Positions 23,278 through 32,487 of a DNA stretch of 64,000 nt are shown here, one piece after another; within the stretch, counting starts at the first letter, position 1; every line of letters starts with the position of its first letter. The translations under genes were made by a program, and so were the position numbers. Source of the DNA: Phellopilus nigrolimitatus (Eukaryota > Basidiomycota > Agaricomycetes > Hymenochaetales > Hymenochaetaceae). The stretch lies in assembly GCA_021029095.1 (NCBI GenBank), contig JAJOHG010000029.1:248001-312000 (forward strand), given 5' to 3'. Below the pieces are notes generated by a model, which did not search any database, had not been told where the DNA came from, and was given only the letters and a program-made list of their open reading frames with translations.

Positions 23278-23924
23278 ATGTCAGAAATGTGAGTGCTTCT
23301 TATTGGTACCAAAGTCTATTCTGGATGCTTACACCTTTGGCTGCGAGGTGCAGAATGTTGTCCCAAGATCAGCTTGACAGTTATTCTCTGTACCTCATCT
23401 TTGGTGCCAAGTCTCCAGAAAATGGAAACAGGACAATATGGATAGCATGGAGGACTTCTCACGATAACATTTTGTTCTTCAAGTGCAGCCAAGGGCCCAG
23501 AAGCTCAGAGGACTACTTTTCAGTATACAGAGGCAAGGACCCAGGCATGGAACTGCACCATGCCTACAGGCTTAGCAAAAACAGACTCACGGAAGGTTAT
23601 GAAGATAATTTTTTTGCACTCACACAGGATGAGCAGGCTGCAGCCAATAGAAGATATGAAGCACTGAACAACATGCTCAGTGGCAAGGTGCGCTCCTGTG
23701 GCACCAAGCGTGCCACATGCATCATGTGGCTTGCAGCATTGCTCCTTGAGCCACTGATCACCTCTAACCTCACACTTGACTGGGACCTAAAGAAGCCCGG
23801 GCTTGCAGAGTCAGCTGCAACCCAGCTGTTTGACCATGGGAATTCACCTCAGACTGAGCCACGCATCTTCATGCTGTCAGAGGTGGTGAAAGAAAAGGCA
23901 AAGAAGGCTTGTATTTTGTCGTAG
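23278..23924 (+). CDS. E-family small protein, copy R2 (unknown function)
   Basis: Exon 1 is ATG TCA GAA AT (23278-23288); exon 2 starts at 23354 after GTGCAG and ends TAG 23922-23924, giving MSEIMLSQDQLDSYSLYLIF and about 193 residues. Conserved points are FGAKSPENGNR, FFKCSQG, LHHAYRLSKN, ALNNMLSGK, IMWLAALLLEPLITSNLTLD, DLKKPGLAESAATQLFDHGN and LSEVVKEK. About 60 coding bases (23787-23845) are identical to E-R1 (34079-34137), while the neighbouring coding bases differ. No known domain, signal peptide or helix. Confidence 0.65.
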
Positions 23925-24073
23925 CTTAGTGGATTTCAAGCAGTTAGATGAAGACAAAAATAATAGATTTCATGTTTGACCTGCTGAGTTCTGAGGATAA
24001 GAGATCAATCAAGTACATGCACTACAGCTAGTTATACTGCACAGACTGATGAAAAACAAATGAACAAACATGA

Positions 24074-24421
24074 TGCACTGCAGGCATCCACTTAGAATCC
24101 TCCCATGGTGAGTCAATTAGATGTTTTATTTAATTGTGGCTTTCTTCACACATCATAGTTTAACACTTTTGGACACTTTTATCCAGATTGATTTTTAACT
24201 TCCTTAAGCTTTTCTCCACACAGTATACTTAAACTTTCTTTTTGCCTTTGTCCACACAAAAAAGGCTTATCAAAGGGGTGCTTTGACGAAAAGATGCCTT
24301 TGTTAAGCCTTTCTTGTGTAGACAAAGGTGAAAAGAAAGTTTAAGTATATCATTCGGAGAAAGGCATAAGAAAGTTAGAAAGTCATTTGGATAGAAGTGT
24401 CCAAAAGTGTTAAACTATGAT
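24074..24421. repeat. Foldback element, first part (split by the LTR element)
   Basis: Starts CACTGCAGGCATCCAC at about 24074 and continues into the second half of the hairpin up to ..AACTATGAT at 24421. The remaining part resumes at 32036. The LTR element inserted in the right half of the hairpin. Confidence 0.75.
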
Positions 24422-24927
24422 TGTTACGGAGTAACAGGGTCTTGCCTAATGGAGCGAGGAGCGTGACTGTGGGCAGTGATGTGACGAGTGACGTGAGGCT
24501 TGACTGTGACAAGGCGACGATGGCTATGGCAAGACTGTGAAGCGCAGAGCGCAGGACTATGAAGAGCAAGGGCGATGAATAGCAAGACTATGCTAGCTAC
24601 TGAACAAGGAGGTCAAGCTGGGGCTTAAGGTCCCAGTGATGTACCTATATATACTGTGAGGCTGACTATGATGTCAGCGGAGCTATGGAGTCATGCGCAG
24701 CATGACATGAGGGGAACGTGAGGGAAAGGCCCGTAAGGGGCGTGTACAGTGGAGCGTGGAACGAGGCAGTGGAGTGTGGAGTGGGGAGCGCCCAGGAGGG
24801 GCGCGTACAATGAGGAAGGGGTCAGGCCATGAACTAAGGGAAAGATAATGGAAAGGTGAAGGGCCTGACTAAGCAAGGAAGGAATGATGTAAGGGGGGTC
24901 ATGAGGTAAGCAAGGTCAGTTCTAACA
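24422..24927 (-). repeat. 3' LTR
   Basis: 506 bases, four differences from the 5' LTR. It contains the same TATATATA and GGTCAAGCT sequences (about 24610-24655). Downstream LTR of the element as transcribed. Confidence 0.95.
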
Positions 24928-24940
24928 TTACCCCCTCTTT
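24928..24940 (-). other. Polypurine tract
   Basis: On the minus strand AAAGAGGGGGTAA directly precedes the 3' LTR, as expected for the plus-strand DNA primer. Confidence 0.8.
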
Positions 24941-25332
24941 AAGGCCGACAGTTCGCCGAAACTGTCAAAGAAAACAAAAGAAAGGCGAAAAGAAAACGCA
25001 ATAGGGCAAAATAAACGCCAATAAGCAGTTACAATGCGCAAGAAGGAAGTCAAAACTGAAAAGTAAAAGAGAAAACTCAACAAGAAAAAACGAGACGAGA
25101 CGAGACGTGACCATGCCGGATTCTGAAAATCTCCAGCCGTGAAGGTTTCTCAGCATCACCAACAAGCAGAAGGTTTCGAGCGAGCCTACAACTTCAAAAA
25201 GGGTTTAACGAAGGCAATAAAGCTCACCCAAAACGTTGGACCAGGTTTGTCAGCGTCACCTGAAAGCAGAGGGTTTCACGAATCTGTTCCCACAACGACC
25301 TCTAGTTTAACGTCATCGCGGACGTTCCGCCC

Positions 25333-26199
25333 CTAATAATGACGGTTCGTGTGCGGGCAGTTGGTCGAAGAGTGTCCGGGGGCGAGTCTGTCGCACCATC
25401 CACATTGGTAGCGAATACAATCCTGTTGCCGATGTCCGTCTTGGCCGCATGTGAAGCACCTGATGACCCGAGGCGAGAACTGTGTCCGAACTCGAAGCGG
25501 AGTTGCCGTGGAGTTCTCAGGGGAATTGCGCCGGTTGAGGTGTCCTTGGATCTCCTGAGGCGACATCTGAGAGAACGGGACGTCACCCATCATGGACTGT
25601 GTGAAGGGATTGACTGCGCGCCGGAAGGGACGGGCCGTGGGTGGAGTGACCGGTGGCGATGTTCCAGCAATGAATTCATCAGGGGGTGACGGAGACGGTG
25701 ACGGTGCAGCAGGAGGTGGCGGAGTCGACGGTGGAGGGACCGGAAGTCCAGGCGGAGGCGAAGTGAGATCAATGGCGCCTGTGGCTTCATCAATGGGAAA
25801 GCGGTCATTCGAGGGCCGATAGTCGTCCAGGATAGCGAGTACACCAGCATCGAGGGCTCCTTCCAAGATTTGCCGAATTTGCCGGCGAGCCGTAGACTTT
25901 GCCTTCTCGTTTTCGTCGCGCAGTTCATCGATATGTTCACCCATACAATTGGCGATAGCGAGGTTCTGCTCGGCTTGGTCATGGGCCTTCTGCCAGCGGA
26001 CGAGATCGGGCCGTTGAGAGTCTCGGATGGTTTGACTGATGGGGCTGGCGAGACCGGGATCGACGAAGACATGACGGAGGAAAGAACGATCGTTGGCGAA
26101 GTCGAGGTTGGGCCGGTTGCCAGAGACGGGGAGCCGAGTGTGAGGTGCCGGGAGAGGATCAAAGGTGTTCAGGCGCCTCGGGGATCTCTGTGGCGGCAT
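25333..26199 (-). CDS. Retroelement ORF3b: zinc-knuckle protein downstream of pol
   Basis: First ATG at 26199 (MPPQRSPRRLNTF), ending at 25333, about 288 residues. The N-terminal third is rich in charged residues and probably helical (around NLAIANCMGEHIDELRDENE). The middle is Pro/Ser-rich (LPVPPPSTPPPPAAPSPS). The C-terminus has CFTCGQDGHRQQDC, a CX2CX4HX4C knuckle, and a second CX2CX6HX4C cluster (CGWCDRLAPGHSSTNC). This layout resembles a nucleocapsid/gag tail but lies after the chromodomain. It overlaps ORF3a by about 40 bases in the +1 frame. Roles such as RNA packaging or regulation are only inference. Confidence 0.7.
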   Translation of the reverse strand: MPPQRSPRRLNTFDPLPAPHTRLPVSGNRPNLDFANDRSFLRHVFVDPGLASPISQTIRDSQRPDLVRWQKAHDQAEQNLAIANCMGEHIDELRDENEKAKSTARRQIRQILEGALDAGVLAILDDYRPSNDRFPIDEATGAIDLTSPPPGLPVPPPSTPPPPAAPSPSPSPPDEFIAGTSPPVTPPTARPFRRAVNPFTQSMMGDVPFSQMSPQEIQGHLNRRNSPENSTATPLRVRTQFSPRVIRCFTCGQDGHRQQDCIRYQCGWCDRLAPGHSSTNCPHTNRHY

Positions 26200-26515
26200 C
26201 ACGATAGACGGGGACAGGGTCGAGGTCAGGGATGAGGTCTTCAGGGGGGACAATTTGTACGGGTATGTTGAGTGCAGGGACAGCTCGAGATAGACGGTTG
26301 TGTCTGCGGTTAGGTGGGATGGATCGGAAGACGATGTGGAGGATTTGTTGTTCAAGGACGTCGATGCCGAGGCGGATTACGAGGCGGCGGTCGTCGGGGT
26401 AGTCGGTGTGGTCGATGATGAACTGGAGGAAGACAGGGGTGGATTCTCTGATTTCGAGGGCGAAGGTCCAATTGACAGAGGGTAGGCGAGGTAGGTGGAA
26501 GGGGAAGTAGGGCAT
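26159..26515 (-). CDS. Retroelement ORF3a, unknown
   Basis: 118 residues starting with ATG at 26515, only 32 bases after the pol stop. It begins MPYFPFHLPRLPSVNWTFAL and contains PVFLQFIIDHTDYPDDRRLV. No domain recognised. It ends inside the start of ORF3b. A fused ORF3a-3b product would need a +1 shift or splicing; reinitiation is the simpler alternative. Confidence 0.5.
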   Translation of the reverse strand: MPYFPFHLPRLPSVNWTFALEIRESTPVFLQFIIDHTDYPDDRRLVIRLGIDVLEQQILHIVFRSIPPNRRHNRLSRAVPALNIPVQIVPPEDLIPDLDPVPVYRDAATEIPEAPEHL

Positions 26516-26547
26516 GAGACAGTGGAAGTGGGAGCTGATGGACGGTG

Positions 26548-29500
26548 TTAGAGTCGATGGGCCTTTTTATAGTTGTTGAGGAGTTTTTTCGCATTTTTGA
26601 GGTCCGATTCCTTCTGCCACGAGTTGTGGAGCGATGACCATCCTTTCCAGGACACGAGGTATTGTCTTCGGTTCTTTGGGAAACGATGACGCAGTATTGC
26701 GTCAACCTCGTATTCTTCTTCTCCATTGACAAGGTCAGGTGGTGGCTCCGCGTGGGTAGGTCCGTGGGTATCGGTCTCCACATAACGAGTCAGGAGGGAG
26801 GCATGGAAGACGTTGTGGATTCGCCATCGGACCGGTAGAGTCAGGCGATAAGACCATGGGGATAGCACGTCCTTGATTTCGAAGGGACCTTCGCGTTTAG
26901 GGGACAATTTCTTGTATGGAGAGGCGATGTCAAGGTTCCGGGCTTCTAGCCAAACTTTCTCCCCTTTCTTGAAGGGTGTGAAATTCCGAGTCATGCGGGC
27001 AGCCATGTGCATGTGAGCAAGCTCATGCGCAGCAAGTGCTTCTTCTCGGAGGGCTTTAAGGGAGCGAAGGCGTTCTTCTACCGAGGGGTGATCGGAATTG
27101 GGGTCTGCAGCAGGGATGGCGATTGGTTCGTACCCCATAAGGAGTGAGAATGGGGAGCGTTTTGTGGCAGAATGTTCGCGTTGATTGTGTGCGAATTCAA
27201 TATCAGGCAGGTGATCAGCCCAGGTTTCTGGGTGGCGTCCACAATAGATTCGAAGGTACGCTTCGACTTCTTGGTTTACTCGCTCCGTTTCTCCGTCTGT
27301 TTGAGGGTGGAACGCAGTGGATAGGGCTGATGTGATATTGAGCTTCTTACAAAGCTCCTGAAAGACTTTGGAAGCGAATTGGGGTCCTCGGTCAGAGATG
27401 AGTTTCTGAGGTAGTCCAAAGCGTCGGTAGACATTGTCATGGTATAATTGGGCAGTTCCGAGGGCGTCAATGGTTTTGTTGCAAGGGGAAAGGACAATGC
27501 CTTTGGAAAGGTTATGATCGACGGTGACAAATAGCGAGTCATAACCATTTGATTCGGGGAGTCCGGTGATAAAGTCCATGGAGACTGTGGAAAATGGGTG
27601 TGCATTGGGTTCGGCAGGGATCGGATGGAGGGGTGGGACGGTGGGATGAGTGTTAATCTTCATTTGTTGACAGGTTGCGCAACCATTGACAAATTTCTTA
27701 ACGAAGATGTACATTCCTGGCCACCAATAGTGTTGTTTGAGCAATGCGAGGGTTTTGTAAATTCCAGGGTGTCCCATGACAGGGGTGTCGTGGTACAGTT
27801 GTACTGCATGTCGGCGAAGTTCGATGTCGTCTGGGATGTAGGCCTTCTGTTTAAAGAATACAATGCCATCTTTTTCTGTCCAATCGGCAAGGGAAGACCG
27901 AAATGGTGGAATACCGGCCGATCGGATGATATTGAGAGCTTCATTGGCGAAGTTGTCTTCCTTGGTGCGAAGAATTAGACGGGTTTTGAAGTCAAAAGTA
28001 GTCGTGGCAATGAAGACGGAGTCGGGTAAGAGTGGGGGATCATCCGGTTCGGATTTGCCATCAATCAGGTAGTCAGAGCGTCGGGACATGGGATCTGTGG
28101 TATTGTCTTTTCCTGGTGCATATTGGATGTGGTGGTCAAACTGGGAGAGAAATAGGCTCCATCGTGCTTGGCGGGGTGAGAGACGGCGGGCCGCACGGAA
28201 ATAGGTAAGGTTCTTGTGGTCGCACCAGATGGTTATCTTATGGGGTGCACCCAATAGATAGTGTCGCCAGGCCTCAAGTCCGCGGATAATCGCCAAGAGT
28301 TCTCGATCATAAATCTCATAGCGTCGTTGGGTATCATCAAACTGTTTGGAGATGAACCCACAGGGATGGGGTTCGCCGTTTGAATCGAGTTGTTTAAGAG
28401 TACCAGCCGATGCTACACCAGAGGCATCGGTCTCCAGGATGAATGGTCGAGTTTTGTCAGGCATCTGGAGAATGGGTTTCTCCAGAAATTTGCCTTTGAG
28501 CCGTTGAAACGCGTTTTCGTGTACATCTGACCATTCCCAGGTGGTTTTCTCCCTTTTTAGTACGTCCAATGGTGCTGCAATTTCTGCATAATGGTCGATG
28601 AATTGGCGATAGAAGTTGCAGAACCCTAGGAAGGAGTGGACTTGGGTTTTGTTCGTCGGTGTGGGCCATTGCGAGATTCCAGCCAGTTTGACAGGGTCCA
28701 TGGAAACTGAGTTTTCCGAAATGATAAGTCCAAGATATTCTACCTGTGTGGCTTCGAAAACACATTTCTCCGGTTTGAAGTATAAGTCGGCATCTTGTCC
28801 AATGGCGAGGACTTTGCGGGTGCGTTCGCGAAGTGTAGGAATGTCCGAGGCCATGATGAAAATGTCGTCCATGTAGATGAGGACCCATCCTTCCAGCAGG
28901 ACGGTTCGGAAGGTATCATCCATGAATGCTTGAAAAGTCGCTGGTGAATTGCAAAGTCCAAAAAACATGACCATGGGTTCGAAGAGTCCTCGATTTGTTT
29001 TGAATGCTGCCTTCCATTGGTCGCCGTCTTTGATCCGAATGTTATTGTATCCCCATCGTACATCCAGTTTGGTGAAGTATTTTGCACCTTGAATTTTGTC
29101 TAATAGTTCGGATACGAGGGGAATCGGATAAGCGTTTTTGACTGTTCCTTCGTTGAGTTTGCGATAGTCCTGGCATCCACGCAATTTTCCGTCCTTTTTT
29201 CCGACGAAGAAGAAAGGTGAGGCCATGGGGGAAGAGGATTTGCGAATATAACCTTTCTTCAAGTTGTCGTCAAGGAAGTCATCCAGAGCCTTTTGTTCCG
29301 CGGGTGCCATGGGATAGACTTTGCAGTCTTTAGGTTGGAAATCGGGTTTTAGGACGATGGCGTGGTCATAGGTCCGTACTGGAGGAAAACGTTCGGATGC
29401 CTTCTGTTCGAAAACCTTCAGGAACTGGTGGTAGTGTGCTGGTACAATTTCTTCAAGGGGTTTCTGTTCCTTGGCAGCATTGGCACGTTGTGCAAGATCC

Positions 29501-29964
29501 ATGGCGGTGTTTACTTTTGCACGGATGTTGAGAGTGATTTTTGCGACAAAAGATCGCTCTTCGGGTGGGGCATAGGATTCGCATCGGGCAAAAGATAGGG
29601 ATCGTGGATTTTGCTTAGGGATGTCCAGAGTGCGTTTCTCCCAATCAATTTTGGGGTTGATGCGACGTAGCCAAGGAAGGCCCAGGATAGCGGTTTCTCT
29701 TCCAAGGGAGGTAACGAGAAAATAAATTGGGATGAGTTCTTCGCCGATCGCAATGAATCGCCAGGTGAAACGACTGATTTCTCCTTCGGAATTAGGAGTT
29801 CCGTCAACATTGAGGACTTGAATGGGTCGACGCAGAGGTTTGGTGGGGATTTGGTGTATGTTCACAAAGGTGGAGTCGAGGAATTGTCCTTCTGCGCCGG
29901 AGTCTATGAGGGCTGTGGTTTCGACGATTTCTTTTCTCGAGTGGATGCCAATGGGAATTTTCAT
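26548..29964 (-). CDS. pol: Pol polyprotein: protease, RT, RNase H, integrase, chromodomain
   Basis: 1138 residues from ATG 29964; the frame is open further upstream to the gag stop. Aspartic protease at about residues 10-110 (ALIDSGAEGQF). Reverse transcriptase at about 190-420 with LDVRWGYNNIRIKDGDQWKA and the catalytic YMDDIFI. RNase H at about 490-610 (LETDASGVASAG, then YEIYDRELLAIIR). Integrase has the HHCC zinc site ending CATCQQMK, and D-D-E core residues in VSMDFITG, LISDRGPQFAS and ETERVNQEVEAYL. The C-terminal chromodomain is EYEVDAILRHRF followed by YLVSWKGW, which defines a chromovirus that targets modified chromatin. No inactivating change seen. Confidence 0.95.
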   Translation of the reverse strand: MKIPIGIHSRKEIVETTALIDSGAEGQFLDSTFVNIHQIPTKPLRRPIQVLNVDGTPNSEGEISRFTWRFIAIGEELIPIYFLVTSLGRETAILGLPWLRRINPKIDWEKRTLDIPKQNPRSLSFARCESYAPPEERSFVAKITLNIRAKVNTAMDLAQRANAAKEQKPLEEIVPAHYHQFLKVFEQKASERFPPVRTYDHAIVLKPDFQPKDCKVYPMAPAEQKALDDFLDDNLKKGYIRKSSSPMASPFFFVGKKDGKLRGCQDYRKLNEGTVKNAYPIPLVSELLDKIQGAKYFTKLDVRWGYNNIRIKDGDQWKAAFKTNRGLFEPMVMFFGLCNSPATFQAFMDDTFRTVLLEGWVLIYMDDIFIMASDIPTLRERTRKVLAIGQDADLYFKPEKCVFEATQVEYLGLIISENSVSMDPVKLAGISQWPTPTNKTQVHSFLGFCNFYRQFIDHYAEIAAPLDVLKREKTTWEWSDVHENAFQRLKGKFLEKPILQMPDKTRPFILETDASGVASAGTLKQLDSNGEPHPCGFISKQFDDTQRRYEIYDRELLAIIRGLEAWRHYLLGAPHKITIWCDHKNLTYFRAARRLSPRQARWSLFLSQFDHHIQYAPGKDNTTDPMSRRSDYLIDGKSEPDDPPLLPDSVFIATTTFDFKTRLILRTKEDNFANEALNIIRSAGIPPFRSSLADWTEKDGIVFFKQKAYIPDDIELRRHAVQLYHDTPVMGHPGIYKTLALLKQHYWWPGMYIFVKKFVNGCATCQQMKINTHPTVPPLHPIPAEPNAHPFSTVSMDFITGLPESNGYDSLFVTVDHNLSKGIVLSPCNKTIDALGTAQLYHDNVYRRFGLPQKLISDRGPQFASKVFQELCKKLNITSALSTAFHPQTDGETERVNQEVEAYLRIYCGRHPETWADHLPDIEFAHNQREHSATKRSPFSLLMGYEPIAIPAADPNSDHPSVEERLRSLKALREEALAAHELAHMHMAARMTRNFTPFKKGEKVWLEARNLDIASPYKKLSPKREGPFEIKDVLSPWSYRLTLPVRWRIHNVFHASLLTRYVETDTHGPTHAEPPPDLVNGEEEYEVDAILRHRFPKNRRQYLVSWKGWSSLHNSWQKESDLKNAKKLLNNYKKAHRL

Positions 29965-30044
29965 GGAATTGTGGGCATGTTCGGCTATGATTACAGGAGA
30001 AATCGAAATACTAGGCAGTGCAGACGTCGATGCTGGCTGCCTTC

Positions 30045-31508
30045 TTAAAAACCCTCGAGGTCCAAGTTGTCGAATGCGGATTTGCGTTCTTCTTCGGAGA
30101 GGTTGGCCAGGATGGCGCGAATGCGGGCCGAAGGGGGTTCTTTAGCGGGTGTTGAGGATTCGGCATGCTGGGCAGGCGCTTCTGGGGCTGGGGTGCTGCG
30201 GATGCTGCGCCTCGGGGGGTCGCGATGGAACATGATCTTGTAGTTGCTGCCAGCCCTTGTGGTTCGATTGTCAAAGGCGAATCGTCGACTGTTGGGAGTG
30301 TCGAATTTCTGACGGCATTCGCGCGCCAGATGTCCCTTCTTCCCGCAATAGAAGCAAAGTCCATCTGTCTTGCGACGATCTCTCTCCTCCTTAGAGACTC
30401 GTCCAATTTCCATGGCGTTGGGATCGGTTTGCTTCCCAGAAGTTGGCTCCCAGGCTGCGCCGCTGGAGCTGCGTTGGAAGCCTTCAGGGTCAGTCTTCTT
30501 CGTCAGGTTGTTGCCTGGGCTGGTACTAAAGCCCCAGACCAACGCTTGTCGCGCGTGCTTGAGCTCAGCTTGGCGTCGTAGGTTCTGTTGGGCTTTGCTG
30601 GCTTCGGTGTACCATCCTTCAAGTGTAGTAGGCTCGCCTCGATTGTAGATCTTGTCTGCAATGCTGGATTTGAGACCTCGGCGGAAGTACTCAATGAGGG
30701 GTTCCTCTTGGGTGAACCCGGCTTGGAGGGCGAGACTCTTGAATGTAGCGATGAAGCCGTCGACATCGTCGTCCTGTTTGCAATTGGCGATTGCAAATGA
30801 CGCATCCTGTTTGGCATTGACAGGGAGGAACTGGGCGTCGAAGGCTTTGGCGAAGTCTGTCCAGGTTCCGTATTCTGCCGTGTCCGTGTATGTCTTGTAC
30901 TTATTGCTGGCGAAAGTAGCAGCTGAACCAGTCTTCATGAATGAAAGGACGAACGTGATTTTGTGCAGATCGGTCTTGTAGATGTCCTTGTTGCCTCGTA
31001 GATAGGCCTGGCAGGCATCCCAAAAGTATTGGGCATTGCTGCGCTTGCCATCGAAGTCAGGGGGCTTGGCGAATGCGATTTCTTTGGTGCTCATGGTGGG
31101 GCTTGGTGTGACGGTCGGTACTGTGGTCTGTGGTGGAGTATTTGGTCGAGTAGGAACGTGAGGTGGTGCAGTGGAATTGTCGTCAAGCGATGTTTGAGAT
31201 AACGATCGAGTGATTACGTCAACAGGGTCGATATGCTGTGGTGGCGTTGGTATTTCGATAGGTCGGCTTGAGTGTTCGCGGGGTCGGACATTTTGGAGGA
31301 TTCCAAATTCGTGGTAACGGTATAAAAGTTCGGTGTGTGGATCGCCTCCTTCAAGAAATACTTTCCAGGCAATTCGTCCGTCCGATCTCCTTCTGAGGGT
31401 GAGTGGATAGGTTCCCGCAGTTGGGTAGGGTTGATCGGTGGGCCAGACCGCGTTAGCGGGGAGTTTGGGTAGGGTAGAAATTTTGTCTAGACGTTGATAC
31501 GTCGACAA
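30045..31508 (-). CDS. gag: Gag-like capsid/nucleocapsid protein
   Basis: The open frame runs from just after a TGA at 31509-31511 to TAA at 30047-30045 (487 codons). The first ATG is at 31094 (MSTKEIAFAKPPDFDGKRS), so either that is the start, or the upstream 138 codons are used through a non-AUG start or splicing. The retrotransposon gag domain lies around codons 155-330 (YFWDACQAYLRGNKD to LQAGFTQEEPLIEYFRRGLK). The zinc knuckle CFYCGKKGHLAREC is near codon 395. It forms the particle and binds element RNA. Pol follows in the -1 frame. Confidence 0.85.
   Translation of the reverse strand: MSTYQRLDKISTLPKLPANAVWPTDQPYPTAGTYPLTLRRRSDGRIAWKVFLEGGDPHTELLYRYHEFGILQNVRPREHSSRPIEIPTPPQHIDPVDVITRSLSQTSLDDNSTAPPHVPTRPNTPPQTTVPTVTPSPTMSTKEIAFAKPPDFDGKRSNAQYFWDACQAYLRGNKDIYKTDLHKITFVLSFMKTGSAATFASNKYKTYTDTAEYGTWTDFAKAFDAQFLPVNAKQDASFAIANCKQDDDVDGFIATFKSLALQAGFTQEEPLIEYFRRGLKSSIADKIYNRGEPTTLEGWYTEASKAQQNLRRQAELKHARQALVWGFSTSPGNNLTKKTDPEGFQRSSSGAAWEPTSGKQTDPNAMEIGRVSKEERDRRKTDGLCFYCGKKGHLARECRQKFDTPNSRRFAFDNRTTRAGSNYKIMFHRDPPRRSIRSTPAPEAPAQHAESSTPAKEPPSARIRAILANLSEEERKSAFDNLDLEGF
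30048..30054 (-). promoter_or_regulatory. Candidate -1 ribosomal frameshift heptamer at the gag stop
   Basis: On the minus strand the gag codons GAG GGT TTT TAA contain G GGT TTT, which fits X XXY YYZ. A -1 slip gives TTA AGA AGG CAG and stays open into pol ATG 29964. The pol frame is indeed -1 relative to gag. Confidence 0.55.
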
Positions 31509-31517
31509 TCAAAAGAG

Positions 31518-31527
31518 AGCTTGACCT
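31518..31527 (-). other. Primer binding site, probably self-primed
   Basis: AGGTCAAGCT on the minus strand, two bases after the 5' LTR. It lacks the TGG expected for a tRNA 3' CCA end. It is the exact complement of AGCTTGACCT in the LTR (31727-31718), placed about 34 bases after the TATA box. Confidence 0.6.
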
Positions 31528-31529
31528 AA

Positions 31530-32035
31530 TGTTACGGAGTAACAGGGTCTTGCCTAATGGAGCGAGGAGTGTGACTGTGGACAGTGACGTGACGAGTGAC
31601 GTGAGGCTTGACTGTGACAAGGCGACGATGGCTATGGCAAGACTGTGAAGCGCAGAGCGCAGGACTATGAAGAGCAAGGGCGATGAATAGCAAGACTATG
31701 CTAGCTACTGAACAAGGAGGTCAAGCTGGGGCTTAAGGTCCCAGTGATGTACCTATATATACTGTGAGGCTGACTATGATGTCAGCGGAGCTATGGAGTC
31801 ATGCGCAGCATGACATGAGGGGAACGTGAGGGAAAGGCCCGTAAGGGGCGTGTACAGTGGAGCGTGGAACGAGGCAGTGGAGTGTGGAGTGGGGAGCGCC
31901 CAGGAGGGGCGCGTACAATGAGGAAGGGGTCAGGCCATGAACTAAGGGAAAGATAATGGAAAGGTGAAGGGCCTGACTAAGCAAGGAAGGAATGATGTAA
32001 GGGGGGTCGTGAGGTAAGCAAGGTCAGTTCTAACA
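31530..32035 (-). repeat. 5' LTR, with TATA box and predicted transcript start
   Basis: 506 bases. On the minus strand TATATATAGG (31761-31752) is followed, 34 bases from its first T, by AGCTTGACCT (31727-31718), the likely 5' end of the element RNA. Confidence 0.9.
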
Positions 32036-32123
32036 ATGATGTGTGAAGAAAGCCACAATTAAATAAAACATCTAATTGACTCGCCATGGGGGGATTCTAA
32101 GTGGATGCCTGCAGTGAAGACAC
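32036..32123. repeat. Foldback element, last part after the LTR insertion
   Basis: Resumes with ATGATGTGTGAAGAAAGCC (the first five bases are the target duplication) and ends GTGGATGCCTGCAGTG. Together with 24074-24421 it restores a foldback like 10895-11316. Confidence 0.75.
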
Positions 32124-32487
32124 CTATGGGACCTGCGACCTATTGGTAGGATAGTGCATGTGTTTACTGTCATTCTTGAGTTCAGTCCAAAATTCTCCTT
32201 CACATTATGCCATGTTTATGTTGCAGACATATTCTCCTCTCATCATATGAAAAATCAGTGCTGGTCCAGAGGGAGAAAGATGTGTGCATGTGCAGAAGGC
32301 AAAATGCTTTGTGTCACACCAAGTTGCAGTTACCATTTTTTGGTACACTGTGACAGAAGTTTTGAGCATTGCTTGAGCAATACCAAGTAGCTACCAGTAC
32401 TTGCACCTACAATATTACTTGGCAGTTGGTATCACTTGTAGTTACTCTACAAAAATAAACTGGGTCATTGGCAAAGCTACTGTCCCC

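Larger units (their letters stand above)
24422..32035 (-). mobile_element. Ty3/gypsy chromovirus LTR retrotransposon, complete, minus strand
   Basis: 7614 bases with two 506-base LTRs that begin TGTTAC and end CTAACA as read on the plus strand. It is flanked by the 5-base target duplication ATGAT (24417-24421 and 32036-32040). Coding order on the minus strand is gag, pol (protease, RT, RNase H, integrase, chromodomain), then two extra overlapping ORFs, the last with zinc knuckles. The LTRs differ at 4 positions by my count, all transitions, so the insertion is recent. All ORFs are long and open, so it may be autonomous. Confidence 0.95.
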
